Shown here: one piece after another, positions 1-8,597 of the stretch
How positions within the stretch are numbered: position 1 is the stretch's first letter
How the letters are laid out: each line of letters begins with the position of its first letter
Assembly: GCA_023416735.1 (NCBI GenBank)
Contig: JAEZGX010000019.1
Coordinates: 173,665-237,664 of the forward strand
Source of the DNA: Verrucomicrobiota bacterium
Lineage (GTDB): Bacteria; Verrucomicrobiota; Verrucomicrobiia; Opitutales; Opitutaceae
DNA length: 64,000 nucleotides
Reading direction: 5' to 3'
The notes under the pieces: generated by a model
What the model saw: the letters and a program-made list of their open reading frames with translations, nothing else
What the model was told of the DNA's origin: nothing
Database searches by the model: none
Made by a program: the position numbers and the translations under genes

Positions 1-614
1 AGGAAGTGCTCGTGCGCGCGGTTGCGGCGTGCGAGGTGCCGGTGGTGTCGGCGGTTGGGCACGAGATTGATTTTACGCTGTGCGATTTTGCGGCGGACGT
101 GCGCGCGGAGACGCCGAGTGCGGCGGCGGAGTTGATCTCGAGTCACTTCGTGGCGGCGGCGGAACGGGCGGTGGGTGCGGGCGAGGCGATGGTGCGCGCG
201 GGGGAGCGGGCGATCGACGAGGCGGCGGCGCGGCTGGATCATGCGCGGTCGCGGCTGCGGTTGTTGTCGCCGACGGCGCAGGTGGAGCAGGGATTTCTGC
301 GTCTGGACGATCTGGCGGGGCGGCTGGCGGCAGCGCTGCGGACGACGGTGCACGAGCGGCGGCATCGGTTGGCGGAGGCGCGGAGTTTATTGGCGCAGCG
401 GTCGCCGGAGCGGCGCGTGCAGGTGGAGTCGCATCGACTGCTGGCGCTGTGGAAGCGATTGCAGGCGGCGAGTCCGAAGTCGGTGTTGAACCGCGGATTT
501 GTGATTCTGCGGGATGAGGCGGGGCGGCCGGTGGCGAAGCGGAAGGATGTGGCGCGCGGGCAGCGGTTGAGTGCGGTGTTTGGGGATGGGACAGTGGAGG
601 TGCGGGCGGAGTAG
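1..614 (+). CDS. xseA: Exodeoxyribonuclease VII large subunit, C-terminal part (5' end outside window)
   Basis: XseA is the catalytic large subunit of exonuclease VII, which degrades single-stranded DNA into acid-soluble oligonucleotides. The frame is open from base 3, and about 203 C-terminal residues are visible up to the TAG at 612-614. The early segment SAVGHEIDFTLCDFAADVRA is the conserved XseA active-domain signature. It is followed by ETPSAAAELI and then a long helical region rich in Arg, Ala and Glu, typical of the extended coiled C-terminal arm. The tail motif NRGFVILRDEAGRPV is the usual XseA C-terminal 'RGYAIL' strand. The gene is truncated only by the window edge. No xseB small-subunit gene follows it here. 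Confidence 0.95.
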   Translation, partial: EVLVRAVAACEVPVVSAVGHEIDFTLCDFAADVRAETPSAAAELISSHFVAAAERAVGAGEAMVRAGERAIDEAAARLDHARSRLRLLSPTAQVEQGFLRLDDLAGRLAAALRTTVHERRHRLAEARSLLAQRSPERRVQVESHRLLALWKRLQAASPKSVLNRGFVILRDEAGRPVAKRKDVARGQRLSAVFGDGTVEVRAE

Positions 615-703
615 TGGCGGAGGAATGGCCGCAAAGGGGCGCAGAAGGCGCAAAAAAGAGGTGGGGTTAAGGGGTGGAATAATTGGGGGAGGTGGTTACT
701 CTG

Positions 704-1354
704 ATGGGTATGATGAAAGCGTGGATTTTGTCGGTGGTGGGTTTTGCGGCGGGGGCGGCGGTGGGTATTGCTGGGACGGATACTATGAAATCGAAGAATG
801 AAATGACTCCGGAAGAGGCGGCGGCGTGTGCGGTCGAGGGCGAGATGTCAGCCTGCGGGCTGCCTTCGAACGTCATGATCGACATGGCGAAGACCAAGGT
901 GAAGCGCACGGACGCGGAATGGAAAGCGATGCTGACCCCCGCGCAGTTTCAGGTGACGCGGAAGCAGGGGACCGAGCCGCCGTTTCGCAACGCGTTTTGG
1001 GACCATCACGAGGATGGCGTTTACTTTTCAGTGTGCAGCGAGACGCCGCTGTTCGACTCGCGCGACAAGTTCGACAGCGGGACGGGCTGGCCGAGTTTCA
1101 CGAAGCCGATCCAGAAGGAATTCGTCGGCGAGACGGTCGACTACAGTCACGGCATGATGCGCACCGAGGTGCATTGCTCGGTGGACGGCGCGCATCTCGG
1201 GCACGTGTTTAACGATGGGCCGCGGAAGAAAGGCGGACTGCGTTACTGCATCAATAGCGCTTCGCTGCGGTTCATGCCGCGGAAGGAGTATGAGGCGTGG
1301 GTGGCGCGGAACGGCGCAGCGAAGACGGACGCGGGCAGCGTGGCCGGAAAGTAA
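704..1354 (+). CDS. msrB: Exported peptide-methionine (R)-S-oxide reductase
   Basis: MsrB reduces the R epimer of methionine sulfoxide in proteins. The 216-aa product starts at ATG 704, preceded by a strong GGGGGAGGTGG at 686-696; an in-frame TTG at 683 lies inside that region and is less likely. The N-terminus (MGMMKAWILSVVGFAAGAAVG) looks like a signal or anchor segment, so the enzyme probably acts outside the cytoplasm. The MsrB domain runs from about residue 55 (EWKAMLTPAQFQVTRKQGTE) through FDSGTGWPSF and HLGHVFNDGP to RYCINSASLRF, where Cys182 is the catalytic cysteine. The two CxxC zinc pairs of many MsrB proteins are not present, so this is the zinc-free form. It is monocistronic and converges on the downstream minus-strand gene. 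Confidence 0.93.
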   Translation: MGMMKAWILSVVGFAAGAAVGIAGTDTMKSKNEMTPEEAAACAVEGEMSACGLPSNVMIDMAKTKVKRTDAEWKAMLTPAQFQVTRKQGTEPPFRNAFWDHHEDGVYFSVCSETPLFDSRDKFDSGTGWPSFTKPIQKEFVGETVDYSHGMMRTEVHCSVDGAHLGHVFNDGPRKKGGLRYCINSASLRFMPRKEYEAWVARNGAAKTDAGSVAGK

Positions 1355-1371
1355 GACGTTGGTCGCGGAAG

Positions 1372-1392
1372 GGGCGGGTGGAAGACCCGCCC
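1372..1392. repeat. GC-rich REP-like hairpin between convergent genes
   Basis: Arms GGGCGGGT (1372-1379) and ACCCGCCC (1385-1392) are perfect inverted repeats around a 5-nt loop, followed by TAC. The same right-arm ending (CCGCCCTA) recurs at 8571 and 20346, so this is one copy of a dispersed intergenic palindrome. It touches the stop codon of the minus-strand gene and could also attenuate readthrough from both sides. Confidence 0.6.
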
Positions 1393-2369
1393 TACTTGTT
1401 GGCGTTGACGGGGACGCGGGTGCGCTCGGCTTGGACGGCGGCGAGAGCGTGGCGGCGGAGGTCGGCGGCGTCTTGGGCGGAGAGACCTTCCGGGGCGTAG
1501 CCGGTGGGAAGGGTGTCGGATTCGAAGAGCGTGAGATACCAGACGGAGGCGCCGAGGTAGCGGCCGGCGGTGTTGGCGTGGATGGCGTCGGCGCGGAATT
1601 CGGGCTGGCCTTCTTTGTTTTTTGTCCAGCGCCAGCCGACGTTGAGGCTGGTGCGTTGATCGGGGAGTTTGTTGGCGGGAGGATTGCTGAAATCGAAGTT
1701 GGCGTCGGGCGTGTAGGTCCAGCGCGGCGTTTGGCGGGCGAGGTTGAAGGCGTCACCGACGGGGATGAGTCGGAAGCCGGTCTCGGCGGCGAGGGCGCGG
1801 TAGGTGTCGCGAACTTGTGAATACATCTTCTGCGGCGTGAAGCCGTCGTCTTTCTGGAAGAACGCGTGGTCTTCGCGATAGGCCCAGATGGCGTGGATGA
1901 CGATTTCGGCGGTGGGCGCGTGCTGGCGGATGGCGGCGATGAGTTGGTCGACGTAGGGATGAAAGGTTTCGGGGCGGAAGCTGAGGTGGCTGACCTGTTG
2001 GATCGTGACGATGTCCCAATCCGTGGCTTCGAGCGCTTCGATGATCGTAACGGAGCGTTTTTCGCCGGTTTTGGGGTCGGCGAAGTTGTGGTAGGCGCGG
2101 CCGTTTTCGTCGCCCGCTTGGGCTTCGGCGAGGTGGCGGGCGTGGCGTTCGAGAGAGCAGCCGCCGATGCTGGCGCGACCGAGGGTGAGGTCTTTGTTGC
2201 CGGCTTTCGCGATCGCCGGAAGGAAGGCGGTGGCGTCTTCGGAGAAGCTGTTGCCGATCGCGAGGAGTTTGAGGGCGTCGCGTTCGGCCGCGGTGAGGGC
2301 GAACGGGAGGAGGAAGGTAACCGCGAGGATGAAGTAGCGGGCGAGGCGAAGTGGGCGGCGGGGTGTCAT
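1392..2369 (-). CDS. Secreted SGNH/GDSL-type hydrolase (DUF4886-like)
   Basis: This 325-aa protein has an N-terminal signal peptide (residues 1-27, RYFILAVTFLLPFALTAAE). The SGNH-like block I is LLAIGNSFSEDA near residue 35-46, with Ser as the likely nucleophile. The strands IVTIQQVSH (about 120) and EIVIHAIWAYRED follow, and a C-terminal DAIHANTAGRYLGASVWY block supplies the catalytic Asp and His. Proteins of this type are found in Verrucomicrobiota and Bacteroidota polysaccharide-utilisation neighbourhoods and are thought to act as carbohydrate esterases, but the substrate cannot be read from sequence. It lies downstream of sugar oxidoreductase genes on the same strand. A terminator at 2405-2435 separates it from them, so it may have its own promoter. 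Confidence 0.75.
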   Translation of the reverse strand: MTPRRPLRLARYFILAVTFLLPFALTAAERDALKLLAIGNSFSEDATAFLPAIAKAGNKDLTLGRASIGGCSLERHARHLAEAQAGDENGRAYHNFADPKTGEKRSVTIIEALEATDWDIVTIQQVSHLSFRPETFHPYVDQLIAAIRQHAPTAEIVIHAIWAYREDHAFFQKDDGFTPQKMYSQVRDTYRALAAETGFRLIPVGDAFNLARQTPRWTYTPDANFDFSNPPANKLPDQRTSLNVGWRWTKNKEGQPEFRADAIHANTAGRYLGASVWYLTLFESDTLPTGYAPEGLSAQDAADLRRHALAAVQAERTRVPVNANK

Positions 2370-2404
2370 GCGGAGAAGGTGAGGGATCGGGAATATAGGG
2401 AAAA

Positions 2405-2435
2405 GAAAAAGGCCCGCGGGGCGGCGGGCCTTTTT
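2405..2435 (-). terminator. Rho-independent terminator of the upstream oxidoreductase gene
   Basis: The stem is GGCCCGC (2411-2417) with GCGGGCC (2424-2430), flanked by an A-run at 2401-2410 and a T-run at 2431-2435. On the minus strand it reads hairpin then TTTTTCTTTT, placed just after the stop codon at 2457. The T-run on the plus strand means it could work in both directions. Confidence 0.85.
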
Positions 2436-2456
2436 AGTTAAGACGATGAATGGTAA

Positions 2457-3626
2457 TTAGGCGGTCGGGAATTTGACCCACTTGGCTCCGGCTTTGGAGC
2501 TCTTCACGACGCTTTCGATGAAGGCCATGCCGGCGATGCCATCGTCGACCGTCGGGAAGTCGTATCCATTTTTTGGAGCCTTGCGGCCGGCGATGGCGTC
2601 GGCGATCGCGGTGGCGGCGGAACGGTAGACGTTGGCGAACGCTTCGATGAAGCCTTCGGGATGCGCGAACGGCGTGCGCGTGGCGCCTTGGGCGGCGGCC
2701 GAGAGGTAGCTGTTGCCGCGGCGATGGACGACAGGCGGGGCGTCGGCGCGTTTGAAGATGAGCTCGTTGGGATTTTCCTGGTGCCACTCGAGCGAACCCT
2801 TCGTGCCGTAGACGCGGATGTTGAGGTTGTTTTCGTCGCCATTGGAAATCTGCGAGGCGTAGATGATGCCCTTCGCGCCGCCGGTGAAGCGGACGAGGCA
2901 GTTGCCATCGTCGTCGAGCGGACGGCCGGGGATGAACGTCGAGAGCTCGGCGCAGATTTCATCGATTTCGAGGCCGGTGATGTAGCGAGCGAGGTTGTGG
3001 GCGTGCGTGCCAATGTCGCCCATGCAGTTGGAGACGCCGGAGACGGACGGGTCCATGCGCCAGTTGGAGATGGCGCCGTCGCCCTTCTCTTCGAGGGCGG
3101 TGATGGCGTAGCCCTGCGGGTATTCGGCGACGATTTTGAGGATCTTGCCGAGCTTGCCGGTGCGAACCCATTCGCGGGCTTCCTTCACCATGGGGTAGCC
3201 GGTGTAGTTGTGGGTGAGGGCGAAAACCTTGCCGGTCTTTTGGACGATTTCGCGGAGCTTCAGGCCTTCCTTGCGGGTGAAGCAGAGAGGTTTGTCGCAG
3301 ACGACGTGGAAACCGGCTTCGAGGAAGGTTTTCGCGACGGCGAAGTGGGTGTTGTTGCGCGTGACGATCGAGACGAAGTCGATGCGTTGGTCGGCGGGAA
3401 GGGCGGCTTCTTTTTGCGCCATTTCCTCGTAGGTCGCGTAAACGCGCGACGGATCGAGGAAGAAATCTTCACCGGAGGCTTTGGATTTTTTCGGATCGGA
3501 GGAGAAGCAGCCGGCGACGAGGTCGATTTCACCATCGAGGCGGGCGGCCATGCGGTGAACGGAGCCGATGAAGGCGCCGCGGCCGCCGCCAACCATGCCC
3601 ATGCGGAGTTTGCGATTGAGCTTCAT
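2457..3626 (-). CDS. Gfo/Idh/MocA family NAD(P)-dependent oxidoreductase
   Basis: This is a 389-aa cytoplasmic oxidoreductase. The N-terminal Rossmann fold begins MGMVGGGRGAFIGSVHRMAA (dinucleotide-binding GGGxGAFIG). The family motif CDKPLCFTRKEG (about residue 130) contains the EKP/DKP lysine, and the C-terminal alpha/beta domain includes GDIGTHAHNLARYITG, whose histidine is normally catalytic. The length fits the family. The substrate is unknown; relatives oxidise sugars, inositols or their phosphates. It sits head-to-tail with a second Gfo/Idh/MocA gene and a TIM-barrel isomerase on the same strand, an arrangement typical of keto-sugar or inositol catabolism. The spacer to the upstream gene carries a heptamer inverted repeat. 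Confidence 0.9.
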   Translation of the reverse strand: MKLNRKLRMGMVGGGRGAFIGSVHRMAARLDGEIDLVAGCFSSDPKKSKASGEDFFLDPSRVYATYEEMAQKEAALPADQRIDFVSIVTRNNTHFAVAKTFLEAGFHVVCDKPLCFTRKEGLKLREIVQKTGKVFALTHNYTGYPMVKEAREWVRTGKLGKILKIVAEYPQGYAITALEEKGDGAISNWRMDPSVSGVSNCMGDIGTHAHNLARYITGLEIDEICAELSTFIPGRPLDDDGNCLVRFTGGAKGIIYASQISNGDENNLNIRVYGTKGSLEWHQENPNELIFKRADAPPVVHRRGNSYLSAAAQGATRTPFAHPEGFIEAFANVYRSAATAIADAIAGRKAPKNGYDFPTVDDGIAGMAFIESVVKSSKAGAKWVKFPTA

Positions 3627-3638
3627 GAGAAGTGGGGG

Positions 3639-3742
3639 CTGTAAGCGATAAGCTATAAGCGGAAAGCTTGGAGTGCGGGAGGAAGGAGACTGTGACGAGG
3701 CGGGACGGCAGGCTTAAAGCTTAGCGCTTACAGCTTACCGCC
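3639..3742. repeat. Inverted array of heptamer repeats, copy 1
   Basis: The left arm (3641-3668) is four 7-bp units GTAAGCG, ATAAGCT, ATAAGCG, GAAAGCT. The right arm (3712-3739) is four units GCTTAAA, GCTTAGC, GCTTACA, GCTTACC, i.e. the same heptad in inverted orientation. About 43 bp of unrelated sequence lies between the arms. The element fills the spacer between two minus-strand genes and its right arm ends 8 bp from the stop of the upstream gene. A second copy lies at 4857-4933. Confidence 0.8.
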
Positions 3743-3747
3743 GTTGT

Positions 3748-4830
3748 TTAGAGCGCGACCGGTTTGCCGGTGGCGGCGGATTTGTAGGCGCCGTCGATGA
3801 TCTTCATGAGGGAGAGCGCCTGGTCGGGGGTATTGAGCGGTTTCTCTTTTCCCTCGAGGGCGAGGATGAAGTTCATCGCGGAGCGAACGCGGCCCATCGG
3901 TTGATCGGGCGGGACGGTGATGTTGCGATTTACGGGGCGGCCGTGTTCGTGCGTGTAGAGCTCGCAGGCGTCGATCGCGGTGCCGTCGAGACCGTCGATG
4001 CCGAAGAGGCGTTGGACGAGACCGCCGGCCTTGGTGCCTTGGAAGGTGACGGAGACTTCTTCGCGTTTGTTCATCTCGGCCCACGAGACTTGGAAGGACA
4101 TCGACTGGCCGGTGGTGAACGTAATGAAACCGTGCGCGGCGGCTTCGACATCGGTGGCGCCCTTGGCGACGTCGGGGATGCCCCACGGACCCTTGAAGGT
4201 TTTATCGGTGATGAGATCGTTGTAGGTGCGCGCGAGGATGTGCGCGGGCTCGGGGTAGCCCATGAAGTGGAGGCCGAGATCGATCATGTGGACGAGATCG
4301 ATGAGCGGGCCGCCGCCGGAGAGCGCTTTGGTGGTGAACCAGCCGCCGAAGCCGGGGATGCCGCAGCGGCGGATCCATTTGGTTTGGCAGGAATTGATGC
4401 GGCCGATGGTGCCGTCCTTCACGTAGTCCATCATCGCGAAGGACTCGGGGCGGGCGCGGTTGTTGAAGTTGAACATCAACGTGCGCTTCGATTTTTCGGC
4501 GAGGGCCTTCATCTGCGTCATTTCGCGGGCGTTGAGCGCGGGCGGTTTTTCGCAGAAGACGTGTTTGCCGGCCTTGAGCGCCTGCATGGCGAGCGGCGCG
4601 TGGAATTTGTTCGGGACGATGATCGAGACGGCGTCGAGATCGGGGAGCTCGCGGAGCATTTGCGCGACGTCGGTGAACGTGCGCTCGATGTTGTGCTTGG
4701 CGGCGGCGTTTTTGGCGGCGGCTTCGTTGACGTCGCAAAGCGCGACGATGTCGGCGCCGGCGTTGCGGAAACCGGTGGCGTGATAGGCGGCCATGCCGCC
4801 GGCACCGATGATGGCGATTTTGATGGGCAT
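3748..4830 (-). CDS. Gfo/Idh/MocA family NAD(P)-dependent oxidoreductase
   Basis: This 360-aa oxidoreductase has the Rossmann motif IAIIGAGGMAAYHATGF at residues 5-21, an acidic strand-2 end (ALCDVNEAAA), and the EKP motif HVFCEKPPALNAREM near residue 92-106. A C-terminal substrate domain contains GGPLIDLVHMIDLGLHFMGYP, whose Asp and His pattern is typical of the catalytic helix. It is clearly homologous to, but diverged from, the neighbouring oxidoreductase, suggesting two sequential or reciprocal redox steps on a sugar. The gene is flanked on both sides by the heptamer inverted-repeat element. The exact substrate cannot be determined. Confidence 0.9.
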   Translation of the reverse strand: MPIKIAIIGAGGMAAYHATGFRNAGADIVALCDVNEAAAKNAAAKHNIERTFTDVAQMLRELPDLDAVSIIVPNKFHAPLAMQALKAGKHVFCEKPPALNAREMTQMKALAEKSKRTLMFNFNNRARPESFAMMDYVKDGTIGRINSCQTKWIRRCGIPGFGGWFTTKALSGGGPLIDLVHMIDLGLHFMGYPEPAHILARTYNDLITDKTFKGPWGIPDVAKGATDVEAAAHGFITFTTGQSMSFQVSWAEMNKREEVSVTFQGTKAGGLVQRLFGIDGLDGTAIDACELYTHEHGRPVNRNITVPPDQPMGRVRSAMNFILALEGKEKPLNTPDQALSLMKIIDGAYKSAATGKPVAL

Positions 4831-4856
4831 AGTAATGCAGCGATAAACGACTGGCT

Positions 4857-4933
4857 TTAAGCGGTAAGCGATAAGCTTTAAGCCAAGGCAGCGAAGCTCC
4901 GGCTTCGGAGCTTACTGCTTACAGCTTACCGCC
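4857..4933. repeat. Inverted array of heptamer repeats, copy 2
   Basis: The left arm units are TTAAGCG, GTAAGCG, ATAAGCT, TTAAGCC (4857-4884). The right arm units are AGCTTAC, TGCTTAC, AGCTTAC (4909-4929) followed by CGCC. The right arm is nearly identical to that of copy 1 (GCTTACAGCTTACCGCC in both). The middle holds a second hairpin, AAGCTCCG...CGGAGCTT. Like copy 1 it lies between minus-strand genes, ending 8 bp from the next stop codon. Confidence 0.8.
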
Positions 4934-4941
4934 TAGAGCCC

Positions 4942-5985
<1,044 letters not shown>

Positions 5986-6185
5986 AGAATTCGAAGGGGT
6001 TGAGGTGCGCAGCAGGACGCCGCGGTCGGTGTTTGGTTTCGCGCCGCAAGCGGGCGGCGGCAAGGGTGAAGTTGGGTGGAGCGAAAGACCGAGACGCGGG
6101 AGCGAAGGGAATGAGGTGGATGACGCACCCTGCCATGAAGGGTAAGGCGGGGGCGTGGTGTTATGCGGGGCAACTTTCTCATAAC

Positions 6186-6974
6186 ATGAATGCACGATTT
6201 TTGAGTGTGGTGCTGGTCGCGATGGGCGCCGTGAGCGCGGTCGCGGCGGCGGCGGATGAGGCTTATCAGCCGATGCGGGTGATCCAGACGGACACGGCGA
6301 TTTTTCCGCGACGGGTGCTGGATCTCGGCATCCATCAAGGTTACGCGCAGGTTTCGGTGCAGGTGGATGAGAAGGGAAGTCTCACCGATCTTCTGGTGAC
6401 CGGCTACACGCATGAAGCGTTTGCGGAAACGGCGGTCGCGGCGTTGAAACGCTGGCGGTTCGAGCCGGCGCGGTTGCATGGGCAGCCGCATAGCGCGACG
6501 TCGGATTTGACGTTCAATTTCGAGAGCCAGGGTTTGGTCGTGGTGGACTTGTCGGTGACCCGCTATGTCGAGATTCGCGACTATCAGATCAGGCCCGGCC
6601 GTTATGCGTATGGGGTGAAACGGATGAGTCAGCTGGATGGGATTCCGACGCCGACGAAAGTGGTGGTTCCGCCATATCCGGTCGAGCCCTCGGAGCCGCC
6701 GCGGGCGGCGAATGTGGCGGTGACGTTTTATATCGATGAGAAAGGGCGAGTGCGGCTGCCCGCCGTGAGTCGCAACGTGGCGGAAGAAGACGCGATCTTT
6801 GCGATGGTGGCGGTGGACGCGGTTTCGCAATGGGAGTTTGAACCGCCGACATCGGGAGGCGTGCCGGTGCTGGTGCTGGCGCGGCAGGTGTTCAATTTTA
6901 CGCCGGACAAATCGGTGACGGGCGGCGGGCTTTCGACGCCGGTGTCCGAAGCGGAGTCGTCGACGAAGAATTAA
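6186..6974 (+). CDS. Exported protein with two TonB C-terminal-like domains
   Basis: This 262-aa protein has a signal peptide (residues 1-22, FLSVVLVAMGAVSAVAAAA). It carries two TonB-C type units. One is about residues 45-110 (GYAQVSVQVDEKGSLTDLLVTG...ALKRWRFEPARLHGQP) and the other about 175-240 (NVAVTFYIDEKGRVRLPAVS...AVSQWEFEPPTSGGVP). It lacks the N-terminal membrane helix plus proline spacer of a true TonB. It is therefore unlikely to transduce energy by itself and is more likely a periplasmic partner-binding protein. It starts at an ATG divergent from the isomerase and is followed by a strong terminator at 6990. Confidence 0.75.
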   Translation: MNARFLSVVLVAMGAVSAVAAAADEAYQPMRVIQTDTAIFPRRVLDLGIHQGYAQVSVQVDEKGSLTDLLVTGYTHEAFAETAVAALKRWRFEPARLHGQPHSATSDLTFNFESQGLVVVDLSVTRYVEIRDYQIRPGRYAYGVKRMSQLDGIPTPTKVVVPPYPVEPSEPPRAANVAVTFYIDEKGRVRLPAVSRNVAEEDAIFAMVAVDAVSQWEFEPPTSGGVPVLVLARQVFNFTPDKSVTGGGLSTPVSEAESSTKN

Positions 6975-6989
6975 CAAAGGGAAATGCGA

Positions 6990-7018
6990 AACCCGGCCGT
7001 GACGTGGCCGGGTTTTTT
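6990..7018 (+). terminator. Rho-independent terminator between convergent genes
   Basis: Stem AACCCGGCC (6990-6998) with GGCCGGGTT (7006-7014) and the run TTTTTT at 7013-7018. It lies 16 bp after the TonB-C gene stop and faces the convergent sigma-factor operon. A shorter T-run on the minus strand suggests some bidirectional activity. Confidence 0.9.
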
Positions 7019-7051
7019 GATGGGCGGCTGGGATGTGGAGCTGACGGACGT

Positions 7052-7660
7052 TCAGCAGGAGGAGGCTTCGCGGATGTAGGTGGCGAGGGTGACGCGGAGG
7101 AGTTGACGGGCGCGGTAGAGGCGTGTTTCGACGCCGCGTTCGGAGCAGCCGGCGATTTCGGCGATTTCGCGATAGGAAAGGTGTTGGTAGTGGTGCAGGA
7201 GAATGGCGCTGCGAAGATCGGGCGGAAGGGCGGCGATCGCGTCGCGGACGGCGCGTTCGAGTTCGTCGCGGGCAACGCTGGTGCCGGGTTCGGGTTCGTC
7301 GCTAGCGAGATCGGGAAAAGGGGCGAGGTCGCGGCCGTCGTCAGTCTCGTGCGAAGGTGTGTCGAGCGAAAGGGCGGGATGGCGGCGTTTCCAGCGGTGG
7401 TGGTTGTGGCAGAGATTAGTGAGCGTCGTGAACAGCCAGGCGGAAAGGTTGGTGTCGGGACGGAAGCGATCGCGGTTTTTGTAGAGGCGAACGAAAACGC
7501 TCGCGACGAGGTCGTGGGCGTCGGCGGAATTTTGCAGGTAGCGGTAAGCGTAAGAAAGAAGCGGCCGTTGCCAGCGGGCGATCAGGCGATTGAGCGCGGT
7601 GGTGTCGCCCTGTTGGAGGGCGGCAAGGCTGGCGCAATCGGTGGCGGGGTCGGAAGACAC
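7052..7660 (-). CDS. ECF-type RNA polymerase sigma factor
   Basis: This 202-aa sigma-70 family factor has region 2 at about residues 25-95 (ALNRLIARWQRPLLSYAYRY, DAHDLVASVFVRLYKNRDRF, LSAWLFTTLTNLCHNHHRWK). Region 4 is at about 135-190 (ALPPDLRSAILLHHYQHLSY, then REIAEIAGCSERGVETRLYR), with a clear helix-turn-helix. It is the last gene of a minus-strand operon, after a membrane protein resembling an anti-sigma factor and a Spy-like periplasmic protein. Usually the sigma gene comes first. The set looks like a cell-envelope or metal-stress response module in which the membrane protein holds the sigma factor inactive. That role is inferred from the family, not shown. Confidence 0.88.
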   Translation of the reverse strand: MSSDPATDCASLAALQQGDTTALNRLIARWQRPLLSYAYRYLQNSADAHDLVASVFVRLYKNRDRFRPDTNLSAWLFTTLTNLCHNHHRWKRRHPALSLDTPSHETDDGRDLAPFPDLASDEPEPGTSVARDELERAVRDAIAALPPDLRSAILLHHYQHLSYREIAEIAGCSERGVETRLYRARQLLRVTLATYIREASSC

Positions 7661-7678
7661 AGGCGCGGGGGCGAGCGC

Positions 7679-8131
7679 TCAGTTGATCAATTCGAGCTGG
7701 GCGTCGGAGCGGGCGACCATGCCGAGGTAACGGCTGCGTTGCTCGGGGGTCATGACATCGGCAGTGGCGAGCACCAGGCGGCGGGTGGACTCGAGGCATT
7801 CGCGGCTGACGTTGCGGCGGGTTTCGACGAAGCGCGCGAATTCGAGAAAGTCGACCTGGTCGGTGGTGCGGCGGGTTTCTTCGAAGGCGATGAACTCGGC
7901 CTGCATGCGAGCGACCTCGGATGCGAGAGCGCGGAGGCGGGGGCTGGAGGCTTCGTGGAGGTCCTTGATCCGCGCGTATTGTTCGTCGGAAAGATCGAGT
8001 TCGGCGCGGATCCAGGAGAGTTGTCCTTCGAGCGAATCGAGACCGGCGGGGCGATTGAGCGCGTAGTAGCCGAAGTGGGCGCTGAGGCCGACGAACGCGC
8101 CGAAGAGAAGCGTGAGGACGGTGCGGTTCAT
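7679..8131 (-). CDS. Periplasmic Spy/CnrX-like heavy-metal sensor-type protein
   Basis: This 150-aa protein has one N-terminal membrane or signal segment (residues 4-22, TVLTLLFGAFVGLSAHFGY). A helical domain follows: LSDEQYARIKDLHEASSPRLRALASEVARMQ, then MTPEQRSRYLGMV. The LTxEQ-type repeats and hinge of two long helices match the LTXXQ/CnrX-like fold, which acts as a periplasmic chaperone or metal sensor controlling ECF sigma activity. The start is fixed by the ATGA overlap (4 bp) with the upstream gene, and the sigma factor gene follows after 18 bp. The metal ligands of CnrX are not obvious, so the signal sensed is unknown. Confidence 0.7.
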   Translation of the reverse strand: MNRTVLTLLFGAFVGLSAHFGYYALNRPAGLDSLEGQLSWIRAELDLSDEQYARIKDLHEASSPRLRALASEVARMQAEFIAFEETRRTTDQVDFLEFARFVETRRNVSRECLESTRRLVLATADVMTPEQRSRYLGMVARSDAQLELIN

Positions 8132-8472
8132 CGGGTTTGCGCGAAGGTGTTGTCGGCCTTGAGGAGCGGATCGATGAGCTGAAGGTAGCTGCGGGCGAGT
8201 TGGGCGCTGCGTTCGCGTTGCTGTTGGTTGACGCGGACCTCGGCGAGGAACAGGCCAAGCAACGCGCAACTGGCGACAAACATGGCGGCGAAAGGCAGGC
8301 GGGCAAACCAAGCGTCGATGGTGGACCACACACCGGTGCGAGGATGCGGATGACTGGCCTCCTCGGCTTCGGCGATGCGGCGCCAAACCTCGGACGTGAG
8401 ACGGGAGGACGGCTCGGGGGTGTTGGACCAGTGGTCGAGGAGCGGATCGAGTGGGTCGTGGGGCGATGGCAT
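8128..8472 (-). CDS. Single-pass membrane protein, candidate anti-sigma factor
   Basis: This 114-aa protein starts at ATG 8472 (MPSPHDPLDPLLDHWSN). It has a hydrophilic cytoplasmic part of about 50 residues, LTSEVWRRIAEAEE followed by a linker, and one transmembrane helix near 58-80 (LPFAAMFVASCALLGLFLAEV). A C-terminal tail contains QLARSYLQLIDPLLKAD. Topology and position, first gene of an operon ending with an ECF sigma factor and overlapping the Spy-like gene by 4 bp, suggest an anti-sigma factor. No zinc-finger (HxxxCxxC) ASD motif is visible, so the assignment rests on context. Confidence 0.6.
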   Translation of the reverse strand: MPSPHDPLDPLLDHWSNTPEPSSRLTSEVWRRIAEAEEASHPHPRTGVWSTIDAWFARLPFAAMFVASCALLGLFLAEVRVNQQQRERSAQLARSYLQLIDPLLKADNTFAQTR

Positions 8473-8549
8473 GGCAGAGCGAGCAGCGACAGCTCTCGGG
8501 TATAACACCGCAGGGCGGGGAAACCCTTCGGGAAAAGGCGCGACGGCAC

Positions 8550-8572
8550 GGCGGGGTCGGGAGACCCCGCCC
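8550..8572. repeat. GC-rich REP-like hairpin
   Basis: GGCGGGGTC (8550-8558) pairs with GACCCCGCC (8563-8571) over a 4-nt loop, then CTAC. It shares the CCGCCCTA end with the copies at 1372 and 20324. It sits between the NamZ-like gene and the sigma operon, both on the minus strand. Confidence 0.6.
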
Positions 8573-8597
8573 TACAACAACAGCGGCGGGCGCGGAA

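Noticed and set aside
5986..6195. Longer N-terminus for the TIM-barrel isomerase
   Set aside because: The upstream 70 residues are Pro/Ser/Thr-rich and unlike any isomerase, and ATG 5985 starts the conserved sequence.
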